From the NCBI RefSeq assembly GCF_000226115.1, contig NC_016457.1, forward strand, positions 8,742,001 to 8,806,000: a stretch of 64,000 nucleotides of DNA, in the 5' to 3' direction. The notes under the pieces are model-generated. The model worked only from the letters and a program-made list of their open reading frames with translations. It made no database searches and had not been told where the DNA came from. The stretch comes from Thermothielavioides terrestris NRRL 8126 (lineage: Eukaryota; Ascomycota; Sordariomycetes; Sordariales; Chaetomiaceae). This document shows positions 24,808-35,244 of the stretch, in pieces (within the stretch, counting starts at the first letter, position 1; every line of letters begins with the position of its first letter). The position numbers and the translations under genes were made by a program.

Positions 24808-25633
24808 TCACGGCGACTTGTAGTTGCCGAACCAGTCCCGCTTGACAGCAGCAACAATCAGATCGCCGTTGTCCCAGGCCGCTTGGAATCCTTCCCATAG
24901 AATCGACGCCATCAGCGCTTGACTTAGCACAGAAAGAAAAGACCGTGGCAGAGATACATACCAGCGCAGGTATTATCCGGCCGGGTGCAGTGATCGATCA
25001 CCCAGAGCGCCCCATACGCCACGTCGTAGCTGAGTCGACAATCAAGTCAGCAACCATCTGTCCTCGGCCATGTCTCGGTATGTTCAGCCAAAGGTATGAA
25101 AAGACTTGCCAGGTGGATACCGTCCAATTGCCGGACTGACTGAAGACAGCAATCTCGGAGCTCCCACTCTTGCAATAGCTATTGCCGTCGAGAACGCGCG
25201 ACGCCCCGCACTTGGTGCTTCTGGGAAGGTTGAGCAGGAGGTGGAAGCACGCGATTATTTCGGTAGCGTTGGCATATGCGTCTTCGCTCGGCCCGCAGCG
25301 GGGCTCATACCGCCGGTTCAGAGTCGGGTTGCGGGCAAGTAGCGCTGCGTGTTGTGTAAGCAAAGGCCAGGTCAGTCGGAAAGCTTTGGGCTCGGTTATC
25401 GAGAAAAGTGAACAAAAGGGAAGGAGGGGCGCAAAAGGTTCAGCTAGGTTAACAACCTCACCTTTGACGTCGGGCATTGGTCGCGTATAGAGGTCGGCGG
25501 AGGTCAGGTTGAGCTCGGCGAGTGACGGTAACCCGGGACCGGGAATCACTTCTGGATACTGTTCCGGAGCAGCAAGGGCCGCATGGAAAAGCCCGAGCCC
25601 GAGGAAGAGAAGCGCGAGGAGAAATCTGGTCAT
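24808..25633 (-). CDS. Small secreted cysteine-rich protein, Ecp2/Hce2-like
   Basis: Predicted secreted protein of 194 aa. Exons are 25633-25462, 25344-25110, 25029-24962 and 24917-24808. A clear signal peptide (MTRFLLALLFLGLGLFHAAL) precedes a short propeptide-like stretch. Seven cysteines follow, in RCGPS, ACFHL, KCGAS, YCKSG, TCYD, DHCTR and NTCA, with late motifs CYDVAYGALWVI and WDNGDLIVAAV. The cysteine spacing and the GNGDLIV-like ending resemble the Hce2 family (relatives of the Cladosporium Ecp2 effector); this is by eye. Intron 2 (25109-25030) seems to begin with GC (TG|GCAAGT). Intron 3 is only 44 nt and less certain. Host role, if any, is unknown. Confidence 0.75.
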
Positions 25634-26219
25634 TGTGAAGCCGGGGAGAAACTTGAGCTGGGGGGGCCCTCTACTCGCGAACGACAAGTGCAGGAGTCCG
25701 CTGAGCAAGTCTCATTGTCGGTTGATCTGGGTGTGCCTAAGTCTTTAAGAACTCGACAGCATGGGGCGACGAGGAAGGGGGCATGGCTGGAACTAGGGTT
25801 ACCGGCTTAAGAAACCGCAAACATCGCTTTCTCCTCTGCCGTTGTGGAATTTGAGAGCCTTTGAATGTTACCAACGGGGCGTCAAACAATAGCAAACTAG
25901 CAAACAGGGCGTAAGTGTCAGGTAGTAGGACGGTGGTTCTACATGCTTCAGTACAGACCTCTCGCTAGGGCTTGGAAACAGAGAAGAAAAAGAAAGGAGA
26001 AGAAGAAGACCACTACATCGAAGAGCAAAGCTCGCTCCAAGGGCGAGACGCATGCCCGCATCGGCGAGCACCATGTGCGGGTCTAGCTGCGTTGTCAACA
26101 GTCAGCTATGTCAGATCTATGGCAAGCCGCGGTGTATCCTTGATGTCTCTACTCCGTACTTGCTGAGTACCGTAGAGTTAAGGAGAGTCTGACTACTCCT
26201 CGAGCGGCTTTCTTTGTTT

Positions 26220-26440
26220 TGCTATCTGTGACTTGACTCTCCCTTATTTACTTATTTTTTTCTTTTTATTTTTTTTCTCTTTTTTCTTCTCTTTTTCCTT
26301 TTTTCCCCTCTTTATTATTATTTTCCTTTTCTACTATTTTTCTTCTTTTATTTTCTTTTTATTATTATTATCTCTCTCTCTTTTCTTTTTTTTTTTACCT
26401 TTTTTTTTTTTCCTTTTCCTTTTCCTTTAACCCATCTCTT
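26220..26440. repeat. Low-complexity T/C-rich tract
   Basis: Roughly 220 nt made almost only of T and C with scattered A (runs such as ttattattatta and ctttttttttttt). Almost no G is present on the plus strand. It lies about 0.8 kb before the SIP5-like start. Confidence 0.9.
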
Positions 26441-27145
26441 GATCTCTTTTCTTCTGTCAACCGATCCAGGGCCAGCGCACCAGAGCCCGCGCGCCAGAAG
26501 CGGTTAGTCACCTTCCCAATCGGCTATAACCACAGTTGGTTTAGGGGGTTCAGCCAGTCCAGTGCATTACAACCGGGACACCTCCATATCTCGCCACACA
26601 CCAGACAGCCACCACGTAACCTGTCCAACGTGCATTCCCCGTGGAGTTCAATCACTTGCTCTTGGAGTGCTGCATCTGGCGCCGTGAGTTAGGGAAGCTG
26701 CGCATGATTGCGTTGCTCGCGACTGGCAATTGTTGGATGGCGTGAGACGTTCTGGCCCCGCACCGAAATCCGCACTGGAATCCACCTCCCCCAAACCTGG
26801 AATCTCCCGCGGTATCCGGCCCTCGCAGCAGCCTCGCAGCACGCACCAACCGACCTCCCTTGGCGCGGCTCTTGGGCAAGTGCTGCTTTGGAGCATCACA
26901 ATCCGGAAGCTCGCACTGAAAACCAGAGGGCCCGCTGACTTTACCGGTACGCCAACGAGATCGATTATTGAGACGATTGCCGTTTTGCGCGCAAACTCAC
27001 TGTCCGCCCTCCGTTGGTCTGGCGAGCCGTGGGCAGGTCCCGCCCGGCCTCCCTTACGTCACCGACATATCGCCAGATCAGATCTGCAACCTCCTTCGAA
27101 AGCACCATCTTCGCCATCGACGCCGTACTCGTCGTTTACCGTCAC

Positions 27146-27180
27146 GACCCGACTCGACCCGACCCGACCCGACCGTCGAC
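27146..27180. repeat. CGACC short tandem repeat in the leader
   Basis: CGACC-like units repeat about six times (CGACCCGACTCGACCCGACC and onward), ending about 50 nt before the ATG of the SIP5-like gene, so probably within its 5' UTR. Confidence 0.8.
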
Positions 27181-27226
27181 TGCGAGCTAGAGGTGCCCCA
27201 GGGAGGCAGCGAGGCGTGTCGCAACC

Positions 27227-29906
27227 ATGGGAAATGCAAGCACAAAGGAGTCGCGCAGCGGGGATGCCAGCCATCGTGCCCACCACTCGGGGGCCCCTGT
27301 CGCCCACGAAACCGGTGGCGGTGCATCCCTGCAGCCCGAGAGGTCATCGGGTCGTAGACACCGAGCTAGCCGAGGCGATCTGGGAGGTATTTTGGGATTG
27401 GGATCAGGCGGAGGCTCGAGCTCGCAACCAGAACCGCCTTACGAACGTCGCGAGACCAAGCAGGAGAGGGAGGCCCGGAGGCTCGAGAGGGAGCGGCTTG
27501 CGAGGATCGCCGAGAGAGAGCGGAGCATGAAGGAAGAACACGTTGATGGCGGGTATCTCGTGACTATGGGAATCTACACCAGTCCAGAGGACTTTAACAA
27601 GCAGATTGTCCGACAACTCCAGGTGAGTGTGCCCAGCGCCGGCAGAGCACTCGGCAGGACTTAACTTTTGTTCCCAGATTGAGCGCAAGCTGGCCCCCTT
27701 CTGGCGAGGGCTGAATGACTTCAGCGACCAATGGACCGAACCTCAGATCATTGCGGCTGCCCGCGGGTTGCCCATCCCCCCTGCCGACCAGACGCCTTCT
27801 GAAGAGCTCATTCCGCGGCCGCCCCCAGCAAGGTCACGCGAGGAGACGGCACCCGACCTGGACAGCCTTACGGTCCCGATCGGCGACCGTTCGCCGTCCG
27901 CCACTTCTGAGCCTGGCACATCCAATCCAGCCTCGGCGCTCTCATCGCCCGTCTCCAGTCAACACCCGAGAGCGAGCTCTCCTTTCAGGCCACGCGGAAA
28001 AGCCATTGCTTCTGTCTTCGGCGCGAGCTCCCGGAATGGGTCCACAACCGAGATCGCTCCGCGCGAAGTGCAATTACCGCATGATCCGTTCGTCAACGGA
28101 CAGCCTCTCGAGGTCTTCCTGTACAAGGACGCCACCGAGTGTCCCATTTGTTTCATGTCGTACCCACCCTATCTCAACCATACCCGATGTTGCGATCAAC
28201 CAATCTGCAGCGAATGCTTTGTCCAGATCAAGCGGCCAGACCCGCACTTCCCAGAGGGACACAACGAAAACGACCCGAATCACAACCCCGAAGAGGCCGC
28301 TGGACTCTTAGTCTCGGAACCCGCCTGTTGCCCATACTGCACGCAACCCGATTTTGGCGTCGTCTACGAGCCGCCACCCTTCCGGCGGGGCTTGGCCTAC
28401 GCCATCTCCCCAACCGCGCTGGGGACCACCAGCACTGCCATGTCCTCGAGCAGCTCGGTAAACTCGGTGAACGCATCCGGAGGACTTGGGTCTCCTTCCA
28501 GCGGCACAGGCCGCCGGCGGAATCAGTCTCTTTCTGCCAGCAGCCCGAGCGTCGTCCTGACGGATCGAATCCGGCCCGAGTGGGCAACAAAATTGCAGGC
28601 GGCACGGGCCCACCAGGCAAGGAGAGCTGCCGCTGCCACGGCACTGCATGCCGCGGCGTTTCTCATGGGCAATTCTGATAACCGGGCCTTCCGCAGCCGG
28701 TTTGGGCGGCGAAACACCGGCGGGTCAGGATCCGCGGCGGCCAACAACGGCGATGGCGAGAACGGAGACAGTGGCTCCGGAACGCCCTCGCAGAGTGGTC
28801 CCGATCAGAGCCGCAGAGGAGGGTCCGGTGGCGGTCGCGGGAGCGGACGGACCAACATCGATGACCTCGAGGAAATGATGTTCGCAGAAGCGATCCGCTT
28901 GTCACTTGCTGACGAAGAGGAACGGAAGCGCAAGGCGGAGAAAGAGGAGAGGAAAGCGGCCAAAAAGCGTGAGAAGGAGGCGCGGAAGGCGGCAAAGGCG
29001 GCTGCGAAACAGGCTGGGCCGTACGAAGGCGCCAGCAGTCGCAGCGGTCAAACCTCGGCCAGCGGGAGCAGCCTGAGCCTGCCTGGTTTAAGTTTTGGGA
29101 GGAAGCGAGGGAATAGTGCTGCCAGCAACCTCCGAGTCGAAGCCAGTGTCGCCAGCGCCCTGGCTGCCGGCGACTCCCCGGCCCCGGATTTAAATTACAA
29201 AGACAAAGGCAAGGGCGTCGACCGCTCTTTGCAGACAGATAGTACTCTTACGACTGCTGCTGATCCGGCAGTTCCGGGAAGCTCGGCCAATCCTTCAACT
29301 TCGCGGCCGACCCCTCACCTTCCAGCTGGACCATCTCATCTCCGCCAGATGAGCAATGCCTCGTCGGTTTCATCATCAGTTCTAGACAGCCAGCACGGCA
29401 GCTACAGCTCACCTTCCCACTTGCAAGACCCATGCGGCAGCGGCCTGAGTCTTGGCAGCCGGTCTGGCGCCAGCGAGGATGGGGGCGACCAGGACCGAGA
29501 TCGGGACCCAAGCGCCAGCACGGAGCCGATGTTCAACTTTAGGAGTCTGGCAGAGGTCGTTGGCGTGAGCCTGGAAGGAAAGGATGCCGGTGGGGCTCCG
29601 AGCCAGACCGAGGCCGAGCGGGCAGCTCAAGATTCTGCACACCCCGAGTCTCTCGAAGATGAGAGGGCCAGGATTGATGAGACTGGGAATGCCGGTCTCG
29701 CACCTGAGAACAGGACCACAGAGGGGGTGAGGGAGAATAAGCAAGCCGAGCCTCACGATACCGCCGATACGGCGCCAGCCACCTCGAGCCCAATCCCTGA
29801 AGTCACAATCACACCCGATACGCCGGCAACGGTTAGCGTCGATGATGATTCGAAGCAGATTGGCGGCGAAGCCGCCGTGGAGCGGGTGGACATGGCCACG
29901 CAATAG
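27227..29906 (+). CDS. sip5: SIP5-like zinc-finger (RING-type) protein
   Basis: Homologue of fungal SIP5, named in yeast for interaction with the Snf1 kinase/Reg1 phosphatase system. Two exons (27227-27622, 27678-29906) encode 874 aa. The N-terminus MGNASTKES fits an N-myristoylation site. A basic helix, REARRLERERLARIAERER, follows at about residues 87-105. The zinc-binding block CPICFMSYPPYLNHTRCC..CSECF (about 295-330) is completed by a distal CCPYC after an insert. Later comes EEMMFAEAIRLSLADEEE, which looks like a ubiquitin-interacting motif leading into a Lys/Glu coiled coil. The C-terminal third is Ser/Gly-rich and probably disordered. It is longer than yeast SIP5 because of these extensions. 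Confidence 0.85.
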
Positions 29907-30528
29907 CGGCACGACAAGCCCTCTTCTCGTCTCCGAACATAGCAGTTGAAGAGCACGACGCTTATGAGAAATGAAGAACGGGCGCGCTGACAACCCTGAA
30001 GGAGTTCGGAGCATCTATATCAGAGTCGGTGGGGATCCATAATGACACGGGCGTTCTTTGGCGTTGATAACACGGCCCGGGTATGTCCAAGGGCCGGTAC
30101 CAAGGGTTACCTTGCCCTGGTGAATGCGGAGGCGGAATCGGAGAGTTAGATTGTTGCTGGCATGAACCTGGGAGCTGTCTGTGATTCTCTCTTTTTCTTC
30201 TCTCCCCCACTCTGCCTCTGCCTGCCTACCCCCGACCCCATTTGCATGCATATTTTAACTGGTCATATTCTCCTCCCGTTTGCTTGTCACTAGCCTTGCT
30301 CATTGGTCACTTTGGCCGTATCTACGGAGGACGGCTCAGACGCGGCGCCTCGATAACGAGAAGTGGGATTCATAAACAGGAGACAGAACGGAGTCCGGAG
30401 CACGATCCTGTTTGGCTGCACTTTGGAGTCCCCTGAGAATGGAGTAGCATTATGACTATCACTAGTAGTAGGACTTGAACGGCGGTGGGAGCGTGAAGCA
30501 TCTCTCCCAACGTGACCAGCTACTGACG
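29907..30528. other. Convergent intergenic region
   Basis: 3' flanks of the SIP5-like and ARA2-like genes. No gene or clear repeat seen. Confidence 0.5.
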
Positions 30529-31893
30529 TTACCTGGTGTTCGGTGCGGGGTTTATGGTTTGTCTTGCCTGGTCATAATCAGCAACTATGCCATCGTCGGG
30601 GACAACCCCGCGGTCGGCTTCCTGCCTGGTGTTCACCCATCCGGGATGCGGGCTATCCCAAGCATAATCCAACCACGGCCCCAGTGCGGGCCACAAGTCG
30701 TTCCGAACCAGGCTGGACACTTTCTCTTGGCGTGGCGTCCTGTAAACCTCGTCCTTGCTCTCTTCCGCTCGCCCGAGGCCTGCAAGGACCTCGCGCCACT
30801 CGGCCACCGTCTCTTCGAGTTCGGCCGTGGACGAGACGCCGCAGACGGTGGCGCCAACCTTGCGCGGGCCGGCACCGGTGTCGGGAAGGTCCACGCCGAC
30901 CCCCGCCAGCGCTCCGAGGCGGGCCCACTCGGCCAGCGACCAGCGTATGGCGACCGACTCCAGACGCTCACCGGCGGCGGCGGCGAGCTCGGCGAGCTTC
31001 TTGCAGGCCAGGCGCAGTTCGGGCGGCGAGGGATGCCATGCCGCTAGCGGCGAGGATGTCTCGGCGGCCTCAACGGGGATACCTCTGCTCGTGAGCAGGC
31101 CCATGCCGAGAATGCTGGCGTTCAGCACAACGTCCACGCCGGCCCTTTTGAGCCTGGCCAGCGGCGCCCCTTCGCTGCCGCCCTGAACCCCCTCCTCGCC
31201 TTTTCCCGCCACCCACGGCAGCCCCAGCGTCCGGTTCTGCACGGTAAGGTGGCCGTAGCTCAGCACGGCGTCCAGCGGCTCGCCCGTCTCGCGGTAGATC
31301 ATCTCGGCGCGCTCGCACAGCACGTCGACGGGGAAGCCGCTGATGCCGACGTAGCGCACGACGCCGTCCTCGTCGCGCAGCCGGCGCAGCTCCCGCACGG
31401 CGGCGAGCACCTCGGCGGGCGAGACGAACTCGACGTCGTGCATGTAGACCAGGTCGAGGTGCGGCGTGTGCAGGCGCCGCAGGCTGCGCAGGACCGAGTA
31501 GCGCACCCAGGCGGGCGAGTAGTCGAACTCGTCCGACCCGATGCGGCCGGCCTTGGTGATGAGGAAGAAGCTCGAGCGGGAAACCGGCTTCGGCACTGAC
31601 TCCGGCTCCAGGCCTGAGGCGGTCTCGGAGCGCGCGGGGGGGTCCATGAGCGCGGCGAGGGCGGTGCCCAGCAGCGTTTCGGAGGGGCCATAGTAGGGGC
31701 TGGTGTCGAAGGCGTTGACGCCGAGGGAGAGCGCGCGGGCGACGATGTCGCGGTAGGGCATCGAGTGCGGGTCGTGCACGTATTGGGTGTTGAAGGTCGC
31801 CGTGCCGAGGATCAGGGGCGGGAGGACGGCGTGCAGCGGGGGGCGCGCCGCGCGCGCGCGATCGGCCGGGTCGGCTGGATGGGTGTCCGACAT
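30529..31893 (-). CDS. ara2: Aldo-keto reductase, D-arabinose 1-dehydrogenase (ARA2-like)
   Basis: Single-exon cytosolic AKR of 454 aa. ARA2 enzymes oxidise D-arabinose to the lactone with NAD+ on the route to D-erythroascorbate, the fungal ascorbate analogue. The catalytic tetrad is visible: Asp63 and Tyr68 in FDTSPYYGPSETLLG, Lys114 in FLITKAGRIG and His152 in LVYMHDVEF. YVGISGFPV and the late NAD(P)-loop region (ATVCGVSSTAELEETV) also fit. The stretch after PALGPWLDYAWDSPHPG lacks obvious conservation, so the true C-terminus might be shorter or use an unseen intron. The neighbouring sugar-related genes fit a carbohydrate role but prove nothing. Confidence 0.82.
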   Translation of the reverse strand: MSDTHPADPADRARAARPPLHAVLPPLILGTATFNTQYVHDPHSMPYRDIVARALSLGVNAFDTSPYYGPSETLLGTALAALMDPPARSETASGLEPESVPKPVSRSSFFLITKAGRIGSDEFDYSPAWVRYSVLRSLRRLHTPHLDLVYMHDVEFVSPAEVLAAVRELRRLRDEDGVVRYVGISGFPVDVLCERAEMIYRETGEPLDAVLSYGHLTVQNRTLGLPWVAGKGEEGVQGGSEGAPLARLKRAGVDVVLNASILGMGLLTSRGIPVEAAETSSPLAAWHPSPPELRLACKKLAELAAAAGERLESVAIRWSLAEWARLGALAGVGVDLPDTGAGPRKVGATVCGVSSTAELEETVAEWREVLAGLGRAEESKDEVYRTPRQEKVSSLVRNDLWPALGPWLDYAWDSPHPGWVNTRQEADRGVVPDDGIVADYDQARQTINPAPNTR

Positions 31894-33585
31894 GGCGACG
31901 GCAAGGGACGGTCAAGCTTCTGGCGTCCACTGCGCCCGCTGATCTCTACCAGGCGTTGCCATGAAAACGGGCCAAGAGCAAGCAAGGAGGGCAAGCTCTC
32001 GGGGGGCCGGCAGCTCCGGTTGCCCCGCCCTTGGTGGGGTTGCGACAACCTACCGCGGAGCAGGGCCCGGTAGCAATTGCGTGCTGGGTATTCCTTCTCC
32101 TGCGTGTGCATGTTAGGAAGGTAGCAGAACGCTCCAATACTGCCATACTGCAGAGGAAGGTACCCGGTATTTGATTTGTTTGTAGGTAGGTCGTGATGGG
32201 CATTGAGAGAGCGAAGCACGAGGCAACCGTCCAGAGCAGGCAATTGTCTGGAATAGTCTCCTTTCCAGCCTGTTCAATGGTCGCGGTGAGTCTTCAGTTG
32301 AACAACGATGAGCAAATCATCGCGGGTTAGTTGGGTTAGTTGTGCATTGCGTCCCCCGAACCCGGCTAGCTTGGCCTGAAAAATCTGACTAAGCAATAAG
32401 GAAGGTGGGGGGTCGCGCACAGTTCACTGAATGCCTCATCCCACAAACGACGACAGCAGCCAGTGAACCAGCATCCACTTCTTGTCGGCGGCCTTGGTCG
32501 GAGTTACTGGTGTGTGACACCCACTGCAGCTCGATCTACACATGACGGCCGTACTTATCCATTGTAGGACATGCATGTGGTTATGTTTGTCATCTGGCTG
32601 CCAGGGAAGTTGCGCCTGCGCAGTGTCGGATCTCCTTGGAAGGCAAGATCCAATGGACAACGCCACACGTTCATGGTGTTGTCGCGGTCACTGCAAGCCG
32701 GGACGACGACCATTCCTCGTCCTCGAAACTTCAATTTGCATGTCGGCCCCCTCCAATAGATTGGCTGCCCGTTGCACCCTCGGAATCGCTCCCTTGGCAG
32801 TGCTATTCGCCCGATTAGGCTAAACGGAGCCATAGTCCAGTTCTTGCTCTGCTCAGGCAAAGTTGAAGAAATCCGTCTAGAGAAGGTTGTTCCTCCACTC
32901 TACTGCCATGTGCCCAGGGGGTTCTACTACGCCGATCACCTCCGTCCCGCTCCGCTTAATATCTAGCAACACCCGGCTTCCATAGAAGCGGCCATTTACC
33001 GCCATCATATCTACTGCCTTATTTATTTTATTACCCTTCCAATCACCGCTCGGGATCCTCGCTCGTCAACAGCCGCATCGAAATTTCCGCAGGTCCTTCC
33101 ATGCAGTTCCACCTTCCGCTCTTGTCCTCGCGGAGTCTCTGCGAACATGTCGGACCAACCAGGGCCAAATGAAAGCCGATGACCACATCTTCGCCCTCCT
33201 AGCGTGGCGGGGACGTTGCGAGATGACATATGGTTTGCGTCTAAACTCGGAGTATCATGCATTGCGTGGTATCTAAGCTTGCCTCGCCGCCCTTGTTTGA
33301 ATACCACCTGGTGTACCTGCCGGGGCGGCGACAGTCTTGTCTTATCCCGACCTGGGTCACCCCTTAAGCATGCCTCAAATTGGACGATTGCCATGTTCCA
33401 TTCCGAGTACGCGGAACTCTGAGTAGCGTACCACAGCTCCAAGGTCCAGGTTACCGCTTCTCTGGCCGGGGCCGACATATATTTTCTCTCACAAGTCCGG
33501 ACCGCTCTGTCAGGTCCCCTCCCCCCGGCATCCGGTTGCTCGCCCACTCTTGCCACCAGTCGCCCGCCGAACCACAGGTCCCAAT
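31894..33585. other. Divergent intergenic region
   Basis: About 1.7 kb between the ARA2-like gene and the AA8 gene. Both promoters must be here. Open frames are short and domain-free. Confidence 0.5.
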
Positions 33586-34367
33586 ATGCATCTTTCTCAG
33601 ACTGTTGGGCGCGCAGCTGCGCTCCTGGGCCTCGGTGAGCTAGTGGCCGCTCTACGACCGTCTCACGGCTTTGCTTGGCTGACCTGGCTCTCTCCCTCGC
33701 AGCCAGGAGACAGTTCCTCGTCGACTCGTCCGCGTTCCAGGATCCGGAGACCGGCTTGAGCTTCGCCTCGTACACCAGCGACCGCAACATCACGTACCGC
33801 GTCGCCATCCCTGACCCGATTCCGACAAACACGACCTTCGACATGGTGCTGCAGATCGTGTCGCCAAACGATGTCGGCTGGGCTGGATGGGCTTGGGGAG
33901 GCCACATGACATACAACCCTCTCGCCGTGGCCTGGGCCAACGGGACCAACAATGTCGTCGTGTCCTCACGCATCGCCTCGTACGTCGTGTCGTTACCAGG
34001 GCTAAACAATGCCAAATACAAGTGCTGACCAGTGAATACCCACTTCCTCAGTGGCTACTTCAGCCCCCCGGCGGATCCCGACGCCAAGTACACCATCTTC
34101 AAGACAGGGACGCACCTGAACGCCACCCACTGGCAGGTCACGGCCAAGTGCACCGGCTGCTCGAGGTGGGGCGACGAGGACACCGGCTACACCGACTTCG
34201 ATCCAACGAACCAGCCCACCTTGGCCTATGCCTATTCCAACACGCCTGTTGACCACCCCGAGGATGAGGCCTCGACTTTCAGCATCCATGACAGCCTGGG
34301 ACACCCGGTGTATGACCTGAGCGTGGCCAAGAATGCCGACTTCGCCGCCAAGCTGGAAAGGCTGTAA
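33586..34367 (+). CDS. Secreted stand-alone AA8 cytochrome b domain protein
   Basis: Secreted heme b protein related to the cytochrome domain of cellobiose dehydrogenase (CAZy AA8, DOMON-like fold). Such domains can pass electrons to lytic polysaccharide monooxygenases or iron. Exons 33586-33634, 33703-33979 and 34052-34367 encode 213 aa. A short hydrophobic N-terminus (AAALLGLA) acts as signal peptide; it is weak. The usual axial heme ligands are visible: Met85 in WGGHMTYNPLAVAW and His188 in STFSIHDSLGH. Cys142/Cys145 (AKCTGCSRW) could form the conserved disulfide. There is no flavin dehydrogenase (AA3), no CBM1 and no membrane anchor after the domain, and the gene ends at LERL. Confidence 0.85.
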
Positions 34368-35244
34368 TATCAAGGCGAAATGAAGCTCGCTCCGCTGGCT
34401 GGACAATACCAGTGTACATAGGTAGCTTTCCTACGCACCAATGCGCGCATTCGGCTCCTTGTGGTAGTTGGGCAAGAAGATTACACACACTAGAGGACAC
34501 AATAGGCTAGGAAAGGCCGCCGGATGCCTTGCAACTGCCTCATAAGTATGGAATGTCGCGTAGTCTAGTCTGTTGACTTTCGCCGCCGGACGCTTGAAGC
34601 CTAGCCGGAAACTTATGAGAAGCCAGACGGACGTCATCGCCTTCATACCCCGAGAAGGCGCTGGGGAAGCGGGAGGGGTTTCCCGCAAACGGGTTCTGGC
34701 CAGTTTTGGTCAGTTGTGGCTATGGACACACAACTCTCTCCCAACGTAGTAATTAGCTATCCACGGTGCGGTCCTCGGTTTTTCCTTTGATTCCGAGACC
34801 ATGAGAGTAGCATCGAAGGACAATGGAACGCACAGGGATGTGAAGCAGCTTGGTTAACAGCTGAAATGAAAAGACTCATCGACTAAACCGTCTTCCTGTG
34901 TAACCCAAAGCGCCCTTCTTTGGTTACCCAATGGGGTGTCGAGCCATGTTGCATCAATGCGCCTCCGGCACTTGAACTGACAACCGCCTCGTGACTCCAA
35001 TGCCACCTGTCTGCGCGGGGTCTGAACTCCGAGTCCTCTACTGGTAGGCTGCATGGGGTGCCAGGCCTCTGGCCTTCGCACAAGCCACAGCTGTCCTCAT
35101 GTGGGATCCCGGGTCTTATCCATTGCGAAGGCGAGGCGAGTCACCTCACTCGTTCCTTAACCTTCGCCATCAAGTTCCACTGCAGCGCGGTGATCTCAAA
35201 CTAGCGAGCGAATCCACCCTTTCTTCACAGGTCCTCGATCAGGA
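34368..35244. other. Intergenic region
   Basis: About 880 bp between the AA8 gene and the sugar transporter. No gene recognised; a tRNA-like stretch near 34950 was rejected. Confidence 0.5.

Larger units (their letters stand above)
25634..27226. other. Intergenic region upstream of the SIP5-like gene
   Basis: About 1.6 kb that includes a T/C-rich tract (26220-26440) and a CGACC-type repeat directly before the next start codon, listed separately. It serves two divergent promoters. No gene recognised. Confidence 0.5.

Noticed and set aside
31070..31930. A 286-codon Arg/Ala-rich minus-strand frame
   Set aside because: Shifted-frame shadow of the ARA2-like gene with implausible composition.
34900..35070. 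tRNA-like signals (GTTCAAGT and GTTCAGACC stretches on the minus strand)
   Set aside because: The arms flanking the TTC-like loops do not pair properly and no cloverleaf could be formed.
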